Source of the DNA: Flavobacterium sp. FEMGT703F
Lineage (GTDB): Bacteria; Bacteroidota; Bacteroidia; Flavobacteriales; Flavobacteriaceae
Assembly (NCBI GenBank): GCA_002786385.1
Contig: PGCN01000015.1
Span: 1 to 55,641, forward strand
Length of the DNA stretch: 55,641 nucleotides
Reading direction: 5' to 3'
Of the stretch, positions 42,582 to 51,969 are shown piece after piece (positions within the stretch are counted from its first letter, which is position 1; each line of letters opens with the position of its first letter). Position numbers and translations under genes: made by a program. Below the pieces are notes generated by a model, which searched no databases, had not been told where the DNA came from, and saw only the letters and a list, made by a program, of their open reading frames with translations.

Positions 42582-42598
42582 TTCCAAATAGTTCGTTT

Positions 42599-43498
42599 AT
42601 GTCGATAGAAGTTCAAAACATCTCCAAAAGTTACGGTACCCAAAAGGCACTGGATAAGGTTTCATTCTCAGTCAAAAAAGGAGAAATTGTTGGTTTTTTA
42701 GGTCCGAATGGCGCCGGAAAATCAACTTTAATGAAAATTTTAACGACTTACCTCAACGCCGATGAAGGGGTGGCTAAAGTTAACTGCTACGATGTTAACG
42801 AAGCCCAAATTGAGGTACAACAATCGGTAGGCTATTTACCCGAACACAATCCGCTTTACTTGGATTTGTACATACGAGAGTACTTGGCTTTTAATGCCGA
42901 TGTATATAAAGTAGCCAAATCACGTATTGAGGAAGTAATTGAATTAACCGGTTTGACTCCGGAGAGCCATAAAAAAATCGGACAGTTGTCTAAAGGCTAT
43001 CGTCAAAGGGTAGGCTTGGCCACAGCACTACTGCACAATCCGGAAGTATTGATTTTAGACGAACCCACTACCGGATTAGATCCGAACCAATTGGTAGAAA
43101 TCAGAAATGTGATTAAAAACGTTGGTAAAGACAAAACCGTTTTTCTTTCTACACACATCATGCAGGAAGTGGAGGCCATTTGCGACCGTGTCATCATTAT
43201 TGATCAAGGTAAAATTGTGACCGATAAAAAACTGGACAAATTGGTAGCTGAGGAAAAAGAGCAAATCATTGAAGTCGAATTTGACAAAGTGATTACTAAC
43301 GAAACTCTGTCCACTTTAGCCAACCTGAAAGCGTATCAAAACAATGGCAACAACCTTTGGTTGCTAACCTTTAATACCGAAGAAGACATGCGCCCAAGTA
43401 TCTTTGATTTTGCGCAAGCCAACGGTTTGAAAACGCTGCAAATTAGTTTGAAGAGTAAAAACTTGGAGCAAATTTTTAGGGAAAAAACCAAGAAATAG
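42599..43498 (+). CDS. gldA: Gliding motility ABC transporter ATP-binding subunit GldA
   Basis: A 299-residue ABC ATPase. Walker A is GPNGAGKST (from about residue 35), the Q-loop region is VGYLPEHNPLY, the signature is LSKGYRQRVGLATALLHNPE and Walker B is VLILDEPTTGLD. The N-terminus MSIEVQNISKSYGTQKALDKVSF and the C-terminal region SLKSKNLEQIFREKT match GldA, which with GldF and GldG forms a transporter needed for gliding in Flavobacterium. gldF and gldG are not in this window; they are often located elsewhere. The gene is monocistronic and convergent with the T9SS protein. Confidence 0.9.
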   Translation: MSIEVQNISKSYGTQKALDKVSFSVKKGEIVGFLGPNGAGKSTLMKILTTYLNADEGVAKVNCYDVNEAQIEVQQSVGYLPEHNPLYLDLYIREYLAFNADVYKVAKSRIEEVIELTGLTPESHKKIGQLSKGYRQRVGLATALLHNPEVLILDEPTTGLDPNQLVEIRNVIKNVGKDKTVFLSTHIMQEVEAICDRVIIIDQGKIVTDKKLDKLVAEEKEQIIEVEFDKVITNETLSTLANLKAYQNNGNNLWLLTFNTEEDMRPSIFDFAQANGLKTLQISLKSKNLEQIFREKTKK

Positions 43499-43505
43499 TT
43501 TGAGC

Positions 43506-46118
43506 CTATTCTTTTAAAAATTTGCGAGTGACTTGTTGACCTGCAAAATCAAGTTTAATAAAGTACACACCACTTTGAAGTGCACTTACATCCAAAGAAC
43601 CGGCTTGTGCTATATTGGCAGATTCCAACACCAATTGACCGAGGTTGTTGTAAACTTCTAGTTTATCTACCATTAAATTATTCGAAAGCTCAACTGCTAG
43701 TGTTTCTCTTACAGGAATTGGATAAAGACGCATTTGAACATCATTATTGCTAGACAGATTGGAGAGGGTAACATCCGGATCTAATATACGGGCAAACCTA
43801 TTGCGCCCCACTCCTTCAACAGAAACAAAAGAGCCTCCCAAATAAACTTTACCTTCGTCAACAGTAATGTGACTTAATATCTGATCTAAAAAGGTGTGCA
43901 ATCCAAAATGTGTATATGTTGTCTCCAACGAACCATTGGTCGATAATTTATATAAATTTATTTCTTGGTTACCGGTAGTGTTTTTTTCACCTAAAAATAT
44001 TTTATCATTAGGCATTATTTTAATCATATTTGAAAAAAAACTAATAGAAGGATAAAAAGTCATATCCAAAGTTCCGTCAGTATTTATACGAGCCAATTTA
44101 TTTATACTCATATTATTTACAGACGAAAAACTCCCTGCCAATATTATTCTACCATCTGATAGAAGATCAATTTTAAAATCGTTTCCATAACTACTGGAAG
44201 TAGTAACCGATTGGAATGAAGGATCAATAACTCCATCACTCAAATATCTTTTGAGGGTTGAGCCTAATAATGCATAAAAACGACCATCCGGCATTAGTCT
44301 AAACTCTCTAACTGATGAAGATGGGGAAGTAAATGATGCATCTACTGTTCCATCACTATTCAGCCGTATTAAACGATTGTTTATAATGGCCAATATTTTT
44401 CCGTCATTAAGGACTTTGAGAGATGAAACTGTGTTCACTGTATTATTAGCTGTATCTATAATGGGTACATCAAAAGAAGCATCAACTGAACCATCAGTAT
44501 TAAGCCGAACGAATGATTGTTTTGCCACACCATTAAATGCTTTAAAATAACCTCCAATCAGGACCTTATTGTCATTAGGCTGAATATCCATAGCATTAAC
44601 CAGTTGACCAAATTTGAGATTTTGGTTAATTGAAGATAAAATCCCTTCTAAACCCGCTCCAATGTTAAAACTCATATCTAGTGAACCATCGTTATTTAAC
44701 CGGGCAACTCCTTTCCTGTCAGCACCAAAATATTTAGTAAAATTACCGGCTACCATGATTTTCCCATCCGGTAGAATGGCTGAAGCTTTTACGGCATTAT
44801 TGAACCCGGTTCCTTGATTGAAAGTCAAATCCAATTCCCCATTGGCTTCAAGCCGAGCCAAGTTACCTGTTAAAGCATAATTATACCAATTAAACCCTCC
44901 TGCTATGATAATCCTGCCATCTGGGGTGGTTACCATTTCATAAATTTCGCCTCTACGAACAGCAGAATCCAGATAATTAGAAGGATTAGTCCACGTCCCC
45001 TTACCATTATGATAGGAAGCATCAATCGATCCATCAGGATTTAAACGCATGATATTTCTGTGGGCAACTCCATTGTAACTCTCAAAATTTCCGCCGATGA
45101 CCAGTTTTCCATCGGGCTGGATTACCATACAATATATGTCACCTTCATCATAAAAAAGATTGCCAGACATAGGGCCTATGTAAGGAAATTGAAAGCCAGT
45201 CCCTGTAGAAAAGCTTGTATCTAAGGAACCATCAGAACTAATACGAATCAAACGGTTTACGACCGTACCGTTGTAAGTTGAGAATTTTCCACTCACATAA
45301 AATTTCCCGTCCGGTTGTATCGCCAATAAATTAAGGCTACTTGCCGTTCCATTAGACTCATAAACAAAACCGCTGCCCGGATTAAAAGTACTATCCAAAC
45401 TTCCATCAAGGTTCAGAACAGCCATATTGTTTCTTGAAACACCATTGTACGCCCCAAAATTGCCCAAAATCAGCATTTTTCCATTAGGCAATAACTCAAT
45501 AGTATTGATATACGAACTTCCATTTCCAAAAAGGGCGCCTGCTCCTCCAACATTAAAAGTAGTATCAATCGAGCCATCAGTATTCAGCCTGAAAATATTA
45601 TTGCATGACACATTATAAAAGGAGGTAAATAGACCAACAACAACAATTTTTCCATCGGGTTGAACTACAAAATCCCTAAGCGAATAGACATTATTACTGC
45701 CAGTAAAAGAATTAAAAGTATTGTCAACTGTCCCATCGGTGTTTAGCCTTACTATTAAGCGGTTATTGGTATAATAACCGATCGCAATAATTTTTCCATC
45801 CGATTGACAGCCAAAATCATTGACTTGAGCATTAGAACTAAATGCAACATTAACATTTGTATTGAAATTCGTATCGTTAGTACCATCAGGATTTAATCTT
45901 GCAAAAAAATCACCATACGAATTACTATAAAGGAGTTTACCATCAGGCGTTGATGCTATTTTTTTTATTGGCGAGTAGATATAGCTTGGTACTATAGAAT
46001 TTATTCCATCACCGTTATAGAATCCTAAATCATTACTATTGAAAGCCGGATCTACTTGAGGTTGCCCATAAACACAAAAACAAAACAGAAAAAGAGTAAT
46101 TTGTAACAATATTTTCAT
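43506..46118 (-). CDS. Delta-60 repeat protein with type IX secretion sorting domain
   Basis: An 870-residue secreted protein. After a signal peptide (MKILLQITLFLFCFCVYGQ) come about a dozen delta-60 repeats, recognisable by phrases of the type LQPDGKIVVGG, YNGV..N.ARLN and DGSLDTSFN, which build a beta-propeller-like array. The last 75 residues are a type A T9SS sorting domain: MRLYPIPVRETLAVELSN, VYNNLGQLVLES, LDVSALQSGVYFIKLDFAGQQVTRKFLKE. It is expected to be exported across the outer membrane by the type IX system, the machinery tied to gliding; gldA lies next door. Its ligand or role is unknown. Confidence 0.92.
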   Translation of the reverse strand: MKILLQITLFLFCFCVYGQPQVDPAFNSNDLGFYNGDGINSIVPSYIYSPIKKIASTPDGKLLYSNSYGDFFARLNPDGTNDTNFNTNVNVAFSSNAQVNDFGCQSDGKIIAIGYYTNNRLIVRLNTDGTVDNTFNSFTGSNNVYSLRDFVVQPDGKIVVVGLFTSFYNVSCNNIFRLNTDGSIDTTFNVGGAGALFGNGSSYINTIELLPNGKMLILGNFGAYNGVSRNNMAVLNLDGSLDSTFNPGSGFVYESNGTASSLNLLAIQPDGKFYVSGKFSTYNGTVVNRLIRISSDGSLDTSFSTGTGFQFPYIGPMSGNLFYDEGDIYCMVIQPDGKLVIGGNFESYNGVAHRNIMRLNPDGSIDASYHNGKGTWTNPSNYLDSAVRRGEIYEMVTTPDGRIIIAGGFNWYNYALTGNLARLEANGELDLTFNQGTGFNNAVKASAILPDGKIMVAGNFTKYFGADRKGVARLNNDGSLDMSFNIGAGLEGILSSINQNLKFGQLVNAMDIQPNDNKVLIGGYFKAFNGVAKQSFVRLNTDGSVDASFDVPIIDTANNTVNTVSSLKVLNDGKILAIINNRLIRLNSDGTVDASFTSPSSSVREFRLMPDGRFYALLGSTLKRYLSDGVIDPSFQSVTTSSSYGNDFKIDLLSDGRIILAGSFSSVNNMSINKLARINTDGTLDMTFYPSISFFSNMIKIMPNDKIFLGEKNTTGNQEINLYKLSTNGSLETTYTHFGLHTFLDQILSHITVDEGKVYLGGSFVSVEGVGRNRFARILDPDVTLSNLSSNNDVQMRLYPIPVRETLAVELSNNLMVDKLEVYNNLGQLVLESANIAQAGSLDVSALQSGVYFIKLDFAGQQVTRKFLKE

Positions 46119-46153
46119 AGGAAAGAATTTTACTCAATAAAAATAGTAAAACT

Positions 46154-46903
46154 TTACGGATAAATCACATTCCCCTGATACAACTCGGCCACCTCAACCA
46201 ACGTCGGTACATTTTTCAAAATTACATTCCCGGTGCTGTTTAAAGTTCCGGTTAAACTTTGGATAGGCCTAACAATCATATCATTAGAACCGCGATGGTA
46301 CACATACAAGTTCTGAATTGTTAATTGTTCTGCCTCGATTCTGCCGTCGCCAAAATAAAAATTGAAACTGCCATTGTTGGTTTGTCCCGATAAGTAGAAC
46401 CTCGAAACATTATTATTGTTTATCGTCAAACTTTCGTTATCAACGTTTAGGATAAAATCGCCGGTTCCTGCTCCGGCTTCACCATCAGCATCTTTGTCAA
46501 AAGCAGTGAACGTTAATGAAGGAAAAGTCAGCACACCATTGGAACTGATGTTTCTGTCGGTTTTGGAATATACCTCTTCCAAGGTTGGTGTTGTGACTAA
46601 AATCTTAGTCATGCCATAGGCGCGTACCCAATTACAACTGGCTTCATCTTTAAAAATCAACTGGTCACCGTTTTGAGTCACTTCTACATTGCCGATAAAG
46701 TTTTCCCCGGCTACAATTTCCACTTTATAAACAGCTCCCTGCGTAATAACCACCTCAATCCCGCGATACACTTTTATCTTTTTAAAAGGTTGCACCGAAA
46801 CTTCTTTAGTAACAATTGTACCGCTGCTCTCCACGCAATCACTAGGTTTTTCACAAGCCACTAACAGCAAAAAAGCCACTACTAACAAACTGATTTTTTT
46901 CAT
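46154..46903 (-). CDS. GIN-domain (DUF2807) lipoprotein
   Basis: A 249-residue lipoprotein (lipid Cys16 in LLLVACEKPSDC). The rest fits the DUF2807 / head-GIN domain: VQPFKKIKVYRGIEVVITQGAVYKVEI near the start, then GNVEVTQNGDQLIFKDEA and a beta-helical array of short repeats (NESLTINNNNVSRFYLSGQTNNGSFNFYFGDGRIEAEQLTI). Such proteins are thought to be surface or periplasmic and possibly adhesive; no function is shown. It starts 9 bases after the PagL-like gene, so they are probably one operon. Confidence 0.88.
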   Translation of the reverse strand: MKKISLLVVAFLLLVACEKPSDCVESSGTIVTKEVSVQPFKKIKVYRGIEVVITQGAVYKVEIVAGENFIGNVEVTQNGDQLIFKDEASCNWVRAYGMTKILVTTPTLEEVYSKTDRNISSNGVLTFPSLTFTAFDKDADGEAGAGTGDFILNVDNESLTINNNNVSRFYLSGQTNNGSFNFYFGDGRIEAEQLTIQNLYVYHRGSNDMIVRPIQSLTGTLNSTGNVILKNVPTLVEVAELYQGNVIYP

Positions 46904-46912
46904 CTCTTTCTT

Positions 46913-48001
46913 TTATAATCTGTAGCCAAGACCAAATTCCAAGGCTTCTGCCAAGAACAAATGGGTTTTAATGGTAAAACCGCCGAATAGTTTATCGGTA
47001 AAATAGTATTTGATTCCAACCCTATCGTAAATCGGAATGTCTTTTTTAAAAGGTTGATAGGCATAATAACCTACTTGTGCTTCTAAAGAAATGCGATTGA
47101 TGAGCAACTCATGACCAACAAAAATTCCGATTCGTTTGTAATCGGTATTCACGCTGATGTTTTCCTCGGGATAGGCCACCGAATAGTACTTGATGTATTC
47201 CTGAATGGATTTCGTCAAAAACAACTCTGCTCCCAACTGCAAAGCCGATTTGCGATTAAGACGTTTATCTGCATAAAAACCGATGTGGTAAAACGGAAAT
47301 TGTCCGCTGTTAATGATCGGGTTTTCATTAATTCCGGTGCGTAAAACAAAATTATAGTGAATCGGTTCTTTATAAGATTTGGCAACTGTGGTAGTATCGG
47401 GTTTGCGCACAAAGTCTTCTGAAAAATTATAATTCAAACCTAAATTTAAAACATAGGTATTAATCCCGCTGTTGGGCGATTTCATTCTTCCGTTAGAATA
47501 ATGAGTGAACAAAATCCCGGCATGAAAGCCAATATTTTTAAATAAATTTTGGTTGTCGTATGCCAAACCAATATTGGTGTTACCCATAAACTTGCTCCCG
47601 AAGGCCTTGTTTTTGCTATTCTCCACTTTATCATAAGGATTCGTAGTAAAAGCTATGCCTTGGGAAAGTTTGAGTTGCAAATGGCGGTTCCAAAAGTAAA
47701 AATTGTAAAGCGCTCCAACGGCATAGTTTTGTCCGAGTGGCTGACTGTTAAAGTCTTGATACAAAAAATAAGCGCCGTAATCGGGGAAATTATAAGCTTG
47801 GTGCCATTCTTTTGAACCATCGGTTCTGTTTACTAAAGACAACATCAAACCTTGCGGATGACCATTAACCAAATGGTACATGTCTTCGGTATGCGGTAAA
47901 GCATTGCCCCGTAAAATGGAAGCTTCGAGTGATAAAGCGTTCGTGTTTTGCCCAAAGCCTACAAAGGAACACAGGAAAAACAGCAGGTAAATTTTTTTCA
48001 T
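46913..48001 (-). CDS. Acyloxyacyl hydrolase / PagL-like lipid A deacylase
   Basis: A 362-residue outer-membrane beta-barrel protein with a signal peptide (MKKIYLLFFLCSFVGFGQ); the start at 48001 is chosen for it. The segment GFHAGILFTHYSNGRMKSPNSG carries the His-Ser pair of the PagL active site, and alternating hydrophobic strands continue to the final aromatic-containing strand (EALEFGLGYRL). It is longer than Pseudomonas PagL, as is common in Bacteroidetes. It would trim an acyl chain from lipid A. An exact TATATTTG promoter box is 18 bases upstream. Confidence 0.85.
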   Translation of the reverse strand: MKKIYLLFFLCSFVGFGQNTNALSLEASILRGNALPHTEDMYHLVNGHPQGLMLSLVNRTDGSKEWHQAYNFPDYGAYFLYQDFNSQPLGQNYAVGALYNFYFWNRHLQLKLSQGIAFTTNPYDKVENSKNKAFGSKFMGNTNIGLAYDNQNLFKNIGFHAGILFTHYSNGRMKSPNSGINTYVLNLGLNYNFSEDFVRKPDTTTVAKSYKEPIHYNFVLRTGINENPIINSGQFPFYHIGFYADKRLNRKSALQLGAELFLTKSIQEYIKYYSVAYPEENISVNTDYKRIGIFVGHELLINRISLEAQVGYYAYQPFKKDIPIYDRVGIKYYFTDKLFGGFTIKTHLFLAEALEFGLGYRL

Positions 48002-48019
48002 CCTGGAATTTAAAACGCA

Positions 48020-48027
48020 CAAATATA
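48020..48027 (-). promoter_or_regulatory. -7 element for the PagL-like gene
   Basis: Minus-strand TATATTTG, an exact TAnnTTTG match 18 bases before the start codon at 48001. Confidence 0.6.
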
Positions 48028-48123
48028 GCAGAATATCTTTAGGTTTGATAGTTAGAGGAGAATGCCCGGTGGACATTCGGTATTTTTAAATTTGGAAGCG
48101 AATGGTTCGGGCATTTTTGTTGG

Positions 48124-48226
48124 CCTTGTTCCCGCTTTTCGTTTCAATCTTTTGTTTTGTCACCCTGAGCGCAGTCGAAGGGCTTGTCCAAAAAACAAAA
48201 GGATTTCCACTTTAATCGGGGCTAAA
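48124..48226 (-). repeat. Intergenic palindromic element, copy D, with a second palindrome in its loop
   Basis: Read on the minus strand it begins TTTAGCCCCGATTAAAGTGG, AAATCCTTTTGTTTT, and ends AAACAAAAGATTGAAACG, AAAAGCGGGAACA. The loop holds the palindrome CCCTTCGACTGCGCTCAGGG, of a kind found scattered in many bacterial genomes. It lies just downstream of metF. Confidence 0.8.
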
Positions 48227-48252
48227 CGGGAATGGCCTTTTGTAAAATCCGA

Positions 48253-49209
48253 TTAAAAAACAGCTTGGGCAATGGCTTTGATATTCTCTGCTTTCCCCAT
48301 CGAATAATAATGCAACACCGGAATGCCGGCCGCAACCAACTCTTTACTTTGCGCCACACACCATTCGATACCTATTTGTTTGACTTCATCATTATCTTTC
48401 GCTTTTACCACAGCCATAATCAAATCATCCGGCAACTCCAAACTAAAGCGATGTGGAATCAAGTTCAACTGCTTCTTAGTCGCAATCGGCTTCAATCCCG
48501 GAATAATCGGGACTGTAATCCCGGCAGCGCGACATTTGTCTACAAAATCAAAGAATTTTTTATTGTCGAAAAACATTTGGGTAATAATGTAATCCGCGCC
48601 ATTCTTGATTTTTTGCTTCAAGAAATGGATATCACTGTCCAAACTCGGCGCTTCCATGTGCTTCTCCGGATAACCGGCTACACCAATACAAAAGTTTGTT
48701 TTGGCCGAATTTTTTAAATCTTCATCTAAATAAATACCCTTATTCAAATTGCTAATTTGGGTTACCAACTCGCTTGCATAAGCATTTCCTTCTTTCTCAG
48801 GATGGAAATAGGTTTCGGTTTTCAAGGCATCGCCTCTTAACGCTACCACATTATCAATCCCTAAGAAATCTAAGTCAATCAATAAGTTCTCGGTATCTTC
48901 TTTGGTAAAACCACCACACAAAATATGCGGAATTGCATCTACATTATATTTGTTCTGAATCCCGGCGCAAATCCCAACCGTCCCCGGACGTTTTTTCACA
49001 ATTTTCTTTTGCAACAAACCATTCGGCAATTCTTTGTACTCATATTCCTCTCGGTGATAGGTTACATCAATAAACGGGGGATTGAATTCCATTAACGGAT
49101 CAATGCTGTCAAAAATCGACTGTATGTTTTGTCCTTTCAAAGGCGGCAAAATCTCGAAAGAAAATAAAGGTTTGCCGTTGGCGTTTTCAATATGTTGGGT
49201 TACTTTCAT
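48253..49209 (-). CDS. metF: Methylenetetrahydrofolate reductase
   Basis: MetF reduces 5,10-methylene-THF to 5-methyl-THF, the methyl donor for MetH. The TIM-barrel FAD enzyme of 318 residues shows FSFEILPPLKGQNIQSIF near the start, FIDVTYHREEYEY, CGGFTKEDTENLLIDLDFLGIDNVVALRGDAL, CIGVAGYPEKHMEAPS and ITQMFFDNKKFFDFV. It is the third gene of the metH-metH-metF unit driven by the SAM riboswitch. Between metH and metF lies a 75-base gap filled by a heptanucleotide array and a weak hairpin. Confidence 0.96.
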   Translation of the reverse strand: MKVTQHIENANGKPLFSFEILPPLKGQNIQSIFDSIDPLMEFNPPFIDVTYHREEYEYKELPNGLLQKKIVKKRPGTVGICAGIQNKYNVDAIPHILCGGFTKEDTENLLIDLDFLGIDNVVALRGDALKTETYFHPEKEGNAYASELVTQISNLNKGIYLDEDLKNSAKTNFCIGVAGYPEKHMEAPSLDSDIHFLKQKIKNGADYIITQMFFDNKKFFDFVDKCRAAGITVPIIPGLKPIATKKQLNLIPHRFSLELPDDLIMAVVKAKDNDEVKQIGIEWCVAQSKELVAAGIPVLHYYSMGKAENIKAIAQAVF

Positions 49210-49219
49210 AATTTTAAAA

Positions 49220-49247
49220 TTGCGAGTTGCGAGTTGCGAGTTGCGAG
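49220..49247. repeat. Heptanucleotide array TTGCGAG between metH and metF
   Basis: Four exact TTGCGAG units. Just downstream (49264-49281) are two units of the opposite orientation (AACTCGT, AACACGT), so CGAGTTT and AAACTCG can form a hairpin between the two genes. Confidence 0.92.
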
Positions 49248-49284
49248 TTTACTTTGAACCCGAAACTCGTAACACGTAACCAAA

Positions 49285-51969
49285 TTAATCTGCTATATTC
49301 GGTGATAGCCACTTCGTGGCTACTTCAGTTGCTATTCCTCTTCGTTTGGCGTAATCTACCACTTGGTCTTCTTTGATTTTTCCGAGGCCGAAATACTTGC
49401 TCTGCGGATGGGCAAAATAATAGCCCGAAACCGAGGCTGCCGGCCACATCGCCATACTTTCCGTTAGTTTTACTCCTATTGCTTCTTCGACTTGCAATAA
49501 TTTCCAAATCGTAGGTTTTTCCAAATGGTCCGGACAGGCCGGATAACCCGGAGCCGGTCGAATGCCTTTGTATTCCTCGTTAATCAAATCTTGATTAGAT
49601 AAATTTTCATCGGAAGCATAACCCCAAATTTCACGGCGGACTTTTAAGTGCAAATATTCGGCAAAGGCTTCGGCCAAACGGTCGCCTAAAGCTTTCACTA
49701 AAATCGAATTGTAATCGTCCAATTGCTTTTCGAATTCAGCGGCTTTTTCATCCACCCCAAAACCGGTGGTCACACAAAAACAGCCTATATAATCTTGCTT
49801 GCCTGAATCTTTTGGCGCTATAAAATCGGCTAAGGCAATGTTAGGCGCGCCAGCGGTTTTTTGGGATTGTTGGCGAAGGGTTAAAAAGGTTGCGAGTTGC
49901 GAGTTGCGAGTTGCGGGTTCTTGATAAACTGAAATATCGTCATCATTCACTGTATTGGCAGGAAATATTCCAAGAATTCCTTTGGCGGTAAACCATTTCT
50001 CGGTTACGATTTGGTGGAGCATTGTTTGTGCATCGGCAAACAAAGCCGAAGCTTGCTCACCCACTACGTCGTCTTTCAAAATCGCCGGATATTTTCCAAA
50101 CAATTCCCACGATTGGAAGAATGGTGTCCAGTCGATAAAATCAACCAAATCAGACAGTGCCACCTCAACGGTTTTGGTTCCGATAAAGTTGGGTTTTACC
50201 GGAGTGAAATTATCCCAATCGAATTGTAATTTATTTTTACGGGCGTCTTCAATCGACAAATAATTTTTATCTCGACTGCGACTCAAATAGCCTTCGCGCA
50301 ATTGGTCGTATTCGGAACGCACTGCTTGCACGTAGCTGTCTTTGGTTTCGGCTTGCAGCAAATTACTGGCTACAGTCACCGCTCGCGACGCATCGTTAAC
50401 GTGTACTACAGTCGATTGGTATTCCGGTGCGATTTTTACCGCTGTGTGCGCACGCGATGTAGTAGCGCCGCCAATCATAATCGGAATTTTGATGTTGAGT
50501 TTGTCCATCTCTTTGGCCAAATACACCATTTCATCGAGTGAAGGTGTAATCAATCCGCTCAAACCAATGATGTCGACATTTTCTTTAACCGCCGCATCGA
50601 TGATTTTTTCAGGCGGCACCATAACCCCTAAATCGATGATTTCAAAGTTGTTGCAGGCCAACACTACGGAAACAATATTTTTACCAATATCGTGTACATC
50701 GCCTTTTACGGTGGCCATGAGTACTTTTCCGGCTGAAGACGATTTACCGTCTTTCGATGCTTCTATATAAGGCAAAAGGTAAGCCACGGCTTTCTTCATC
50801 ACACGGGCTGATTTTACCACTTGCGGCAAGAACATTTTTCCGCTACCAAACAAATCGCCTACTACATTCATCCCGTTCATCAAGTGATTTTCGATGACTT
50901 CAATCGGTTTTGCTACCAATTGACGGGCTTCTTCAACATCAATTTCTATAAACTCGTCTATTCCTTTTACTAAAGAATGGGTTAATCTTTCTTGAACCGA
51001 ACCATTGCGCCATTCTTGTACAGCTTTATCATTGGTTTTGAAATCGCCTTTAAAACTTTCTGCTAAATCGAGCAATCTTTCGGTGGCGTCTTCTCTTCGG
51101 TTGAGCAAAACATCTTCTACATGCTCTAACAAAACCGGATCAATCTCGTCGTAAATCTCCAACATTTCCGGATTCACGATGCCCATAGTCATGCCGTGTT
51201 TAATGGCGTGGTATAAGAAAGCCGAGTGCATGGCTTCACGCACTTTATCGTTCCCACGAAACGAAAACGACACATTACTCACCCCGCCTGAAACGCCGGC
51301 ATACGGTAGGTTTTCGCGTATCCATTGCGTGGCTTTAAAGAAGTCTAAAGCGTTTAACTTGTGCTCTTCCATACCCGTGGCTACCGGGAAAATATTCGGG
51401 TCGAAAATGATGTCTTCGGGTGGAAAATGAACTTCATTCACCAAAATATCATAACTTCTTTTACAAATATCGATGCGCCTTTGGTAGGTGTCGGCTTGGC
51501 CTTCTTCGTCAAATGCCATGACAATGACAGCCGCACCGTATCTTTTGATGAGTTTAGCATGATGGATGAACGCTTCCTTTCCTTCTTTTAAGGAGATGGA
51601 ATTCACGACGCCTTTTCCTTGGATGACTTTCAAACCGGCTTCTATAATCTCCCATTTAGAGCTGTCAATCATCACCGGAACGCGAGCAATATCGGGCTCG
51701 GCGGCAATTAAGTTGAGGAATTTCGTCATGGCATAAACCCCATCCAACATTCCTTCGTCCATATTGACATCGATGATTTGGGCACCGCCTTCTACTTGGG
51801 CACGGGCAATATCGAGGGCTTCTTCGTATTTTTCTTCTTTGATTAAACGAAGGAATTTGCGCGAACCGGTAACATTGGTGCGCTCTCCTACGTTGATGAA
51901 ATTGGATTCCGGTGTAACTATTAACGGTTCTAAACCGGATAATTTTAAGTATTTGGTTGCTTCCGCCAT
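49285..51969 (-). CDS. metH: Methionine synthase, folate/cobalamin/activation part
   Basis: This 894-residue protein is the second part of a split cobalamin-dependent methionine synthase. Domains in order: pterin-binding ([20 protein letters not shown], about 20-290), B12 cap and B12-binding with the cobalt-ligand motif DVHDIG (His426), and AdoMet activation domain ([46 protein letters not shown]). A TTGCGAG array at 49890-49917 encodes [10 protein letters not shown] at about residues 685-694, in the turn after DDDISVY where other MetH proteins have a variable loop of similar length. Its ATG overlaps the stop of the homocysteine-binding part (TAATG). Confidence 0.95.
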   Translation of the reverse strand: MAEATKYLKLSGLEPLIVTPESNFINVGERTNVTGSRKFLRLIKEEKYEEALDIARAQVEGGAQIIDVNMDEGMLDGVYAMTKFLNLIAAEPDIARVPVMIDSSKWEIIEAGLKVIQGKGVVNSISLKEGKEAFIHHAKLIKRYGAAVIVMAFDEEGQADTYQRRIDICKRSYDILVNEVHFPPEDIIFDPNIFPVATGMEEHKLNALDFFKATQWIRENLPYAGVSGGVSNVSFSFRGNDKVREAMHSAFLYHAIKHGMTMGIVNPEMLEIYDEIDPVLLEHVEDVLLNRREDATERLLDLAESFKGDFKTNDKAVQEWRNGSVQERLTHSLVKGIDEFIEIDVEEARQLVAKPIEVIENHLMNGMNVVGDLFGSGKMFLPQVVKSARVMKKAVAYLLPYIEASKDGKSSSAGKVLMATVKGDVHDIGKNIVSVVLACNNFEIIDLGVMVPPEKIIDAAVKENVDIIGLSGLITPSLDEMVYLAKEMDKLNIKIPIMIGGATTSRAHTAVKIAPEYQSTVVHVNDASRAVTVASNLLQAETKDSYVQAVRSEYDQLREGYLSRSRDKNYLSIEDARKNKLQFDWDNFTPVKPNFIGTKTVEVALSDLVDFIDWTPFFQSWELFGKYPAILKDDVVGEQASALFADAQTMLHQIVTEKWFTAKGILGIFPANTVNDDDISVYQEPATRNSQLATFLTLRQQSQKTAGAPNIALADFIAPKDSGKQDYIGCFCVTTGFGVDEKAAEFEKQLDDYNSILVKALGDRLAEAFAEYLHLKVRREIWGYASDENLSNQDLINEEYKGIRPAPGYPACPDHLEKPTIWKLLQVEEAIGVKLTESMAMWPAASVSGYYFAHPQSKYFGLGKIKEDQVVDYAKRRGIATEVATKWLSPNIAD
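49890..49917. repeat. Heptanucleotide array inside metH
   Basis: Three TTGCGAG units and one TTGCGGG. On the coding strand they read as [10 protein letters not shown]. The same unit occurs four times in the gap after this gene (49220-49247). Confidence 0.93.

Larger units (their letters stand above)
42297..42598. other. Divergent regulatory region between pheA and gldA
   Basis: This 302-base gap is accounted for by the pheA leader peptide, attenuator hairpin and their promoter on the minus strand, and by the gldA promoter on the plus strand. The remaining bases (about 42480-42540) hold an imperfect GAAACGTTTTCGC stretch but nothing else I can name. Confidence 0.7.
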
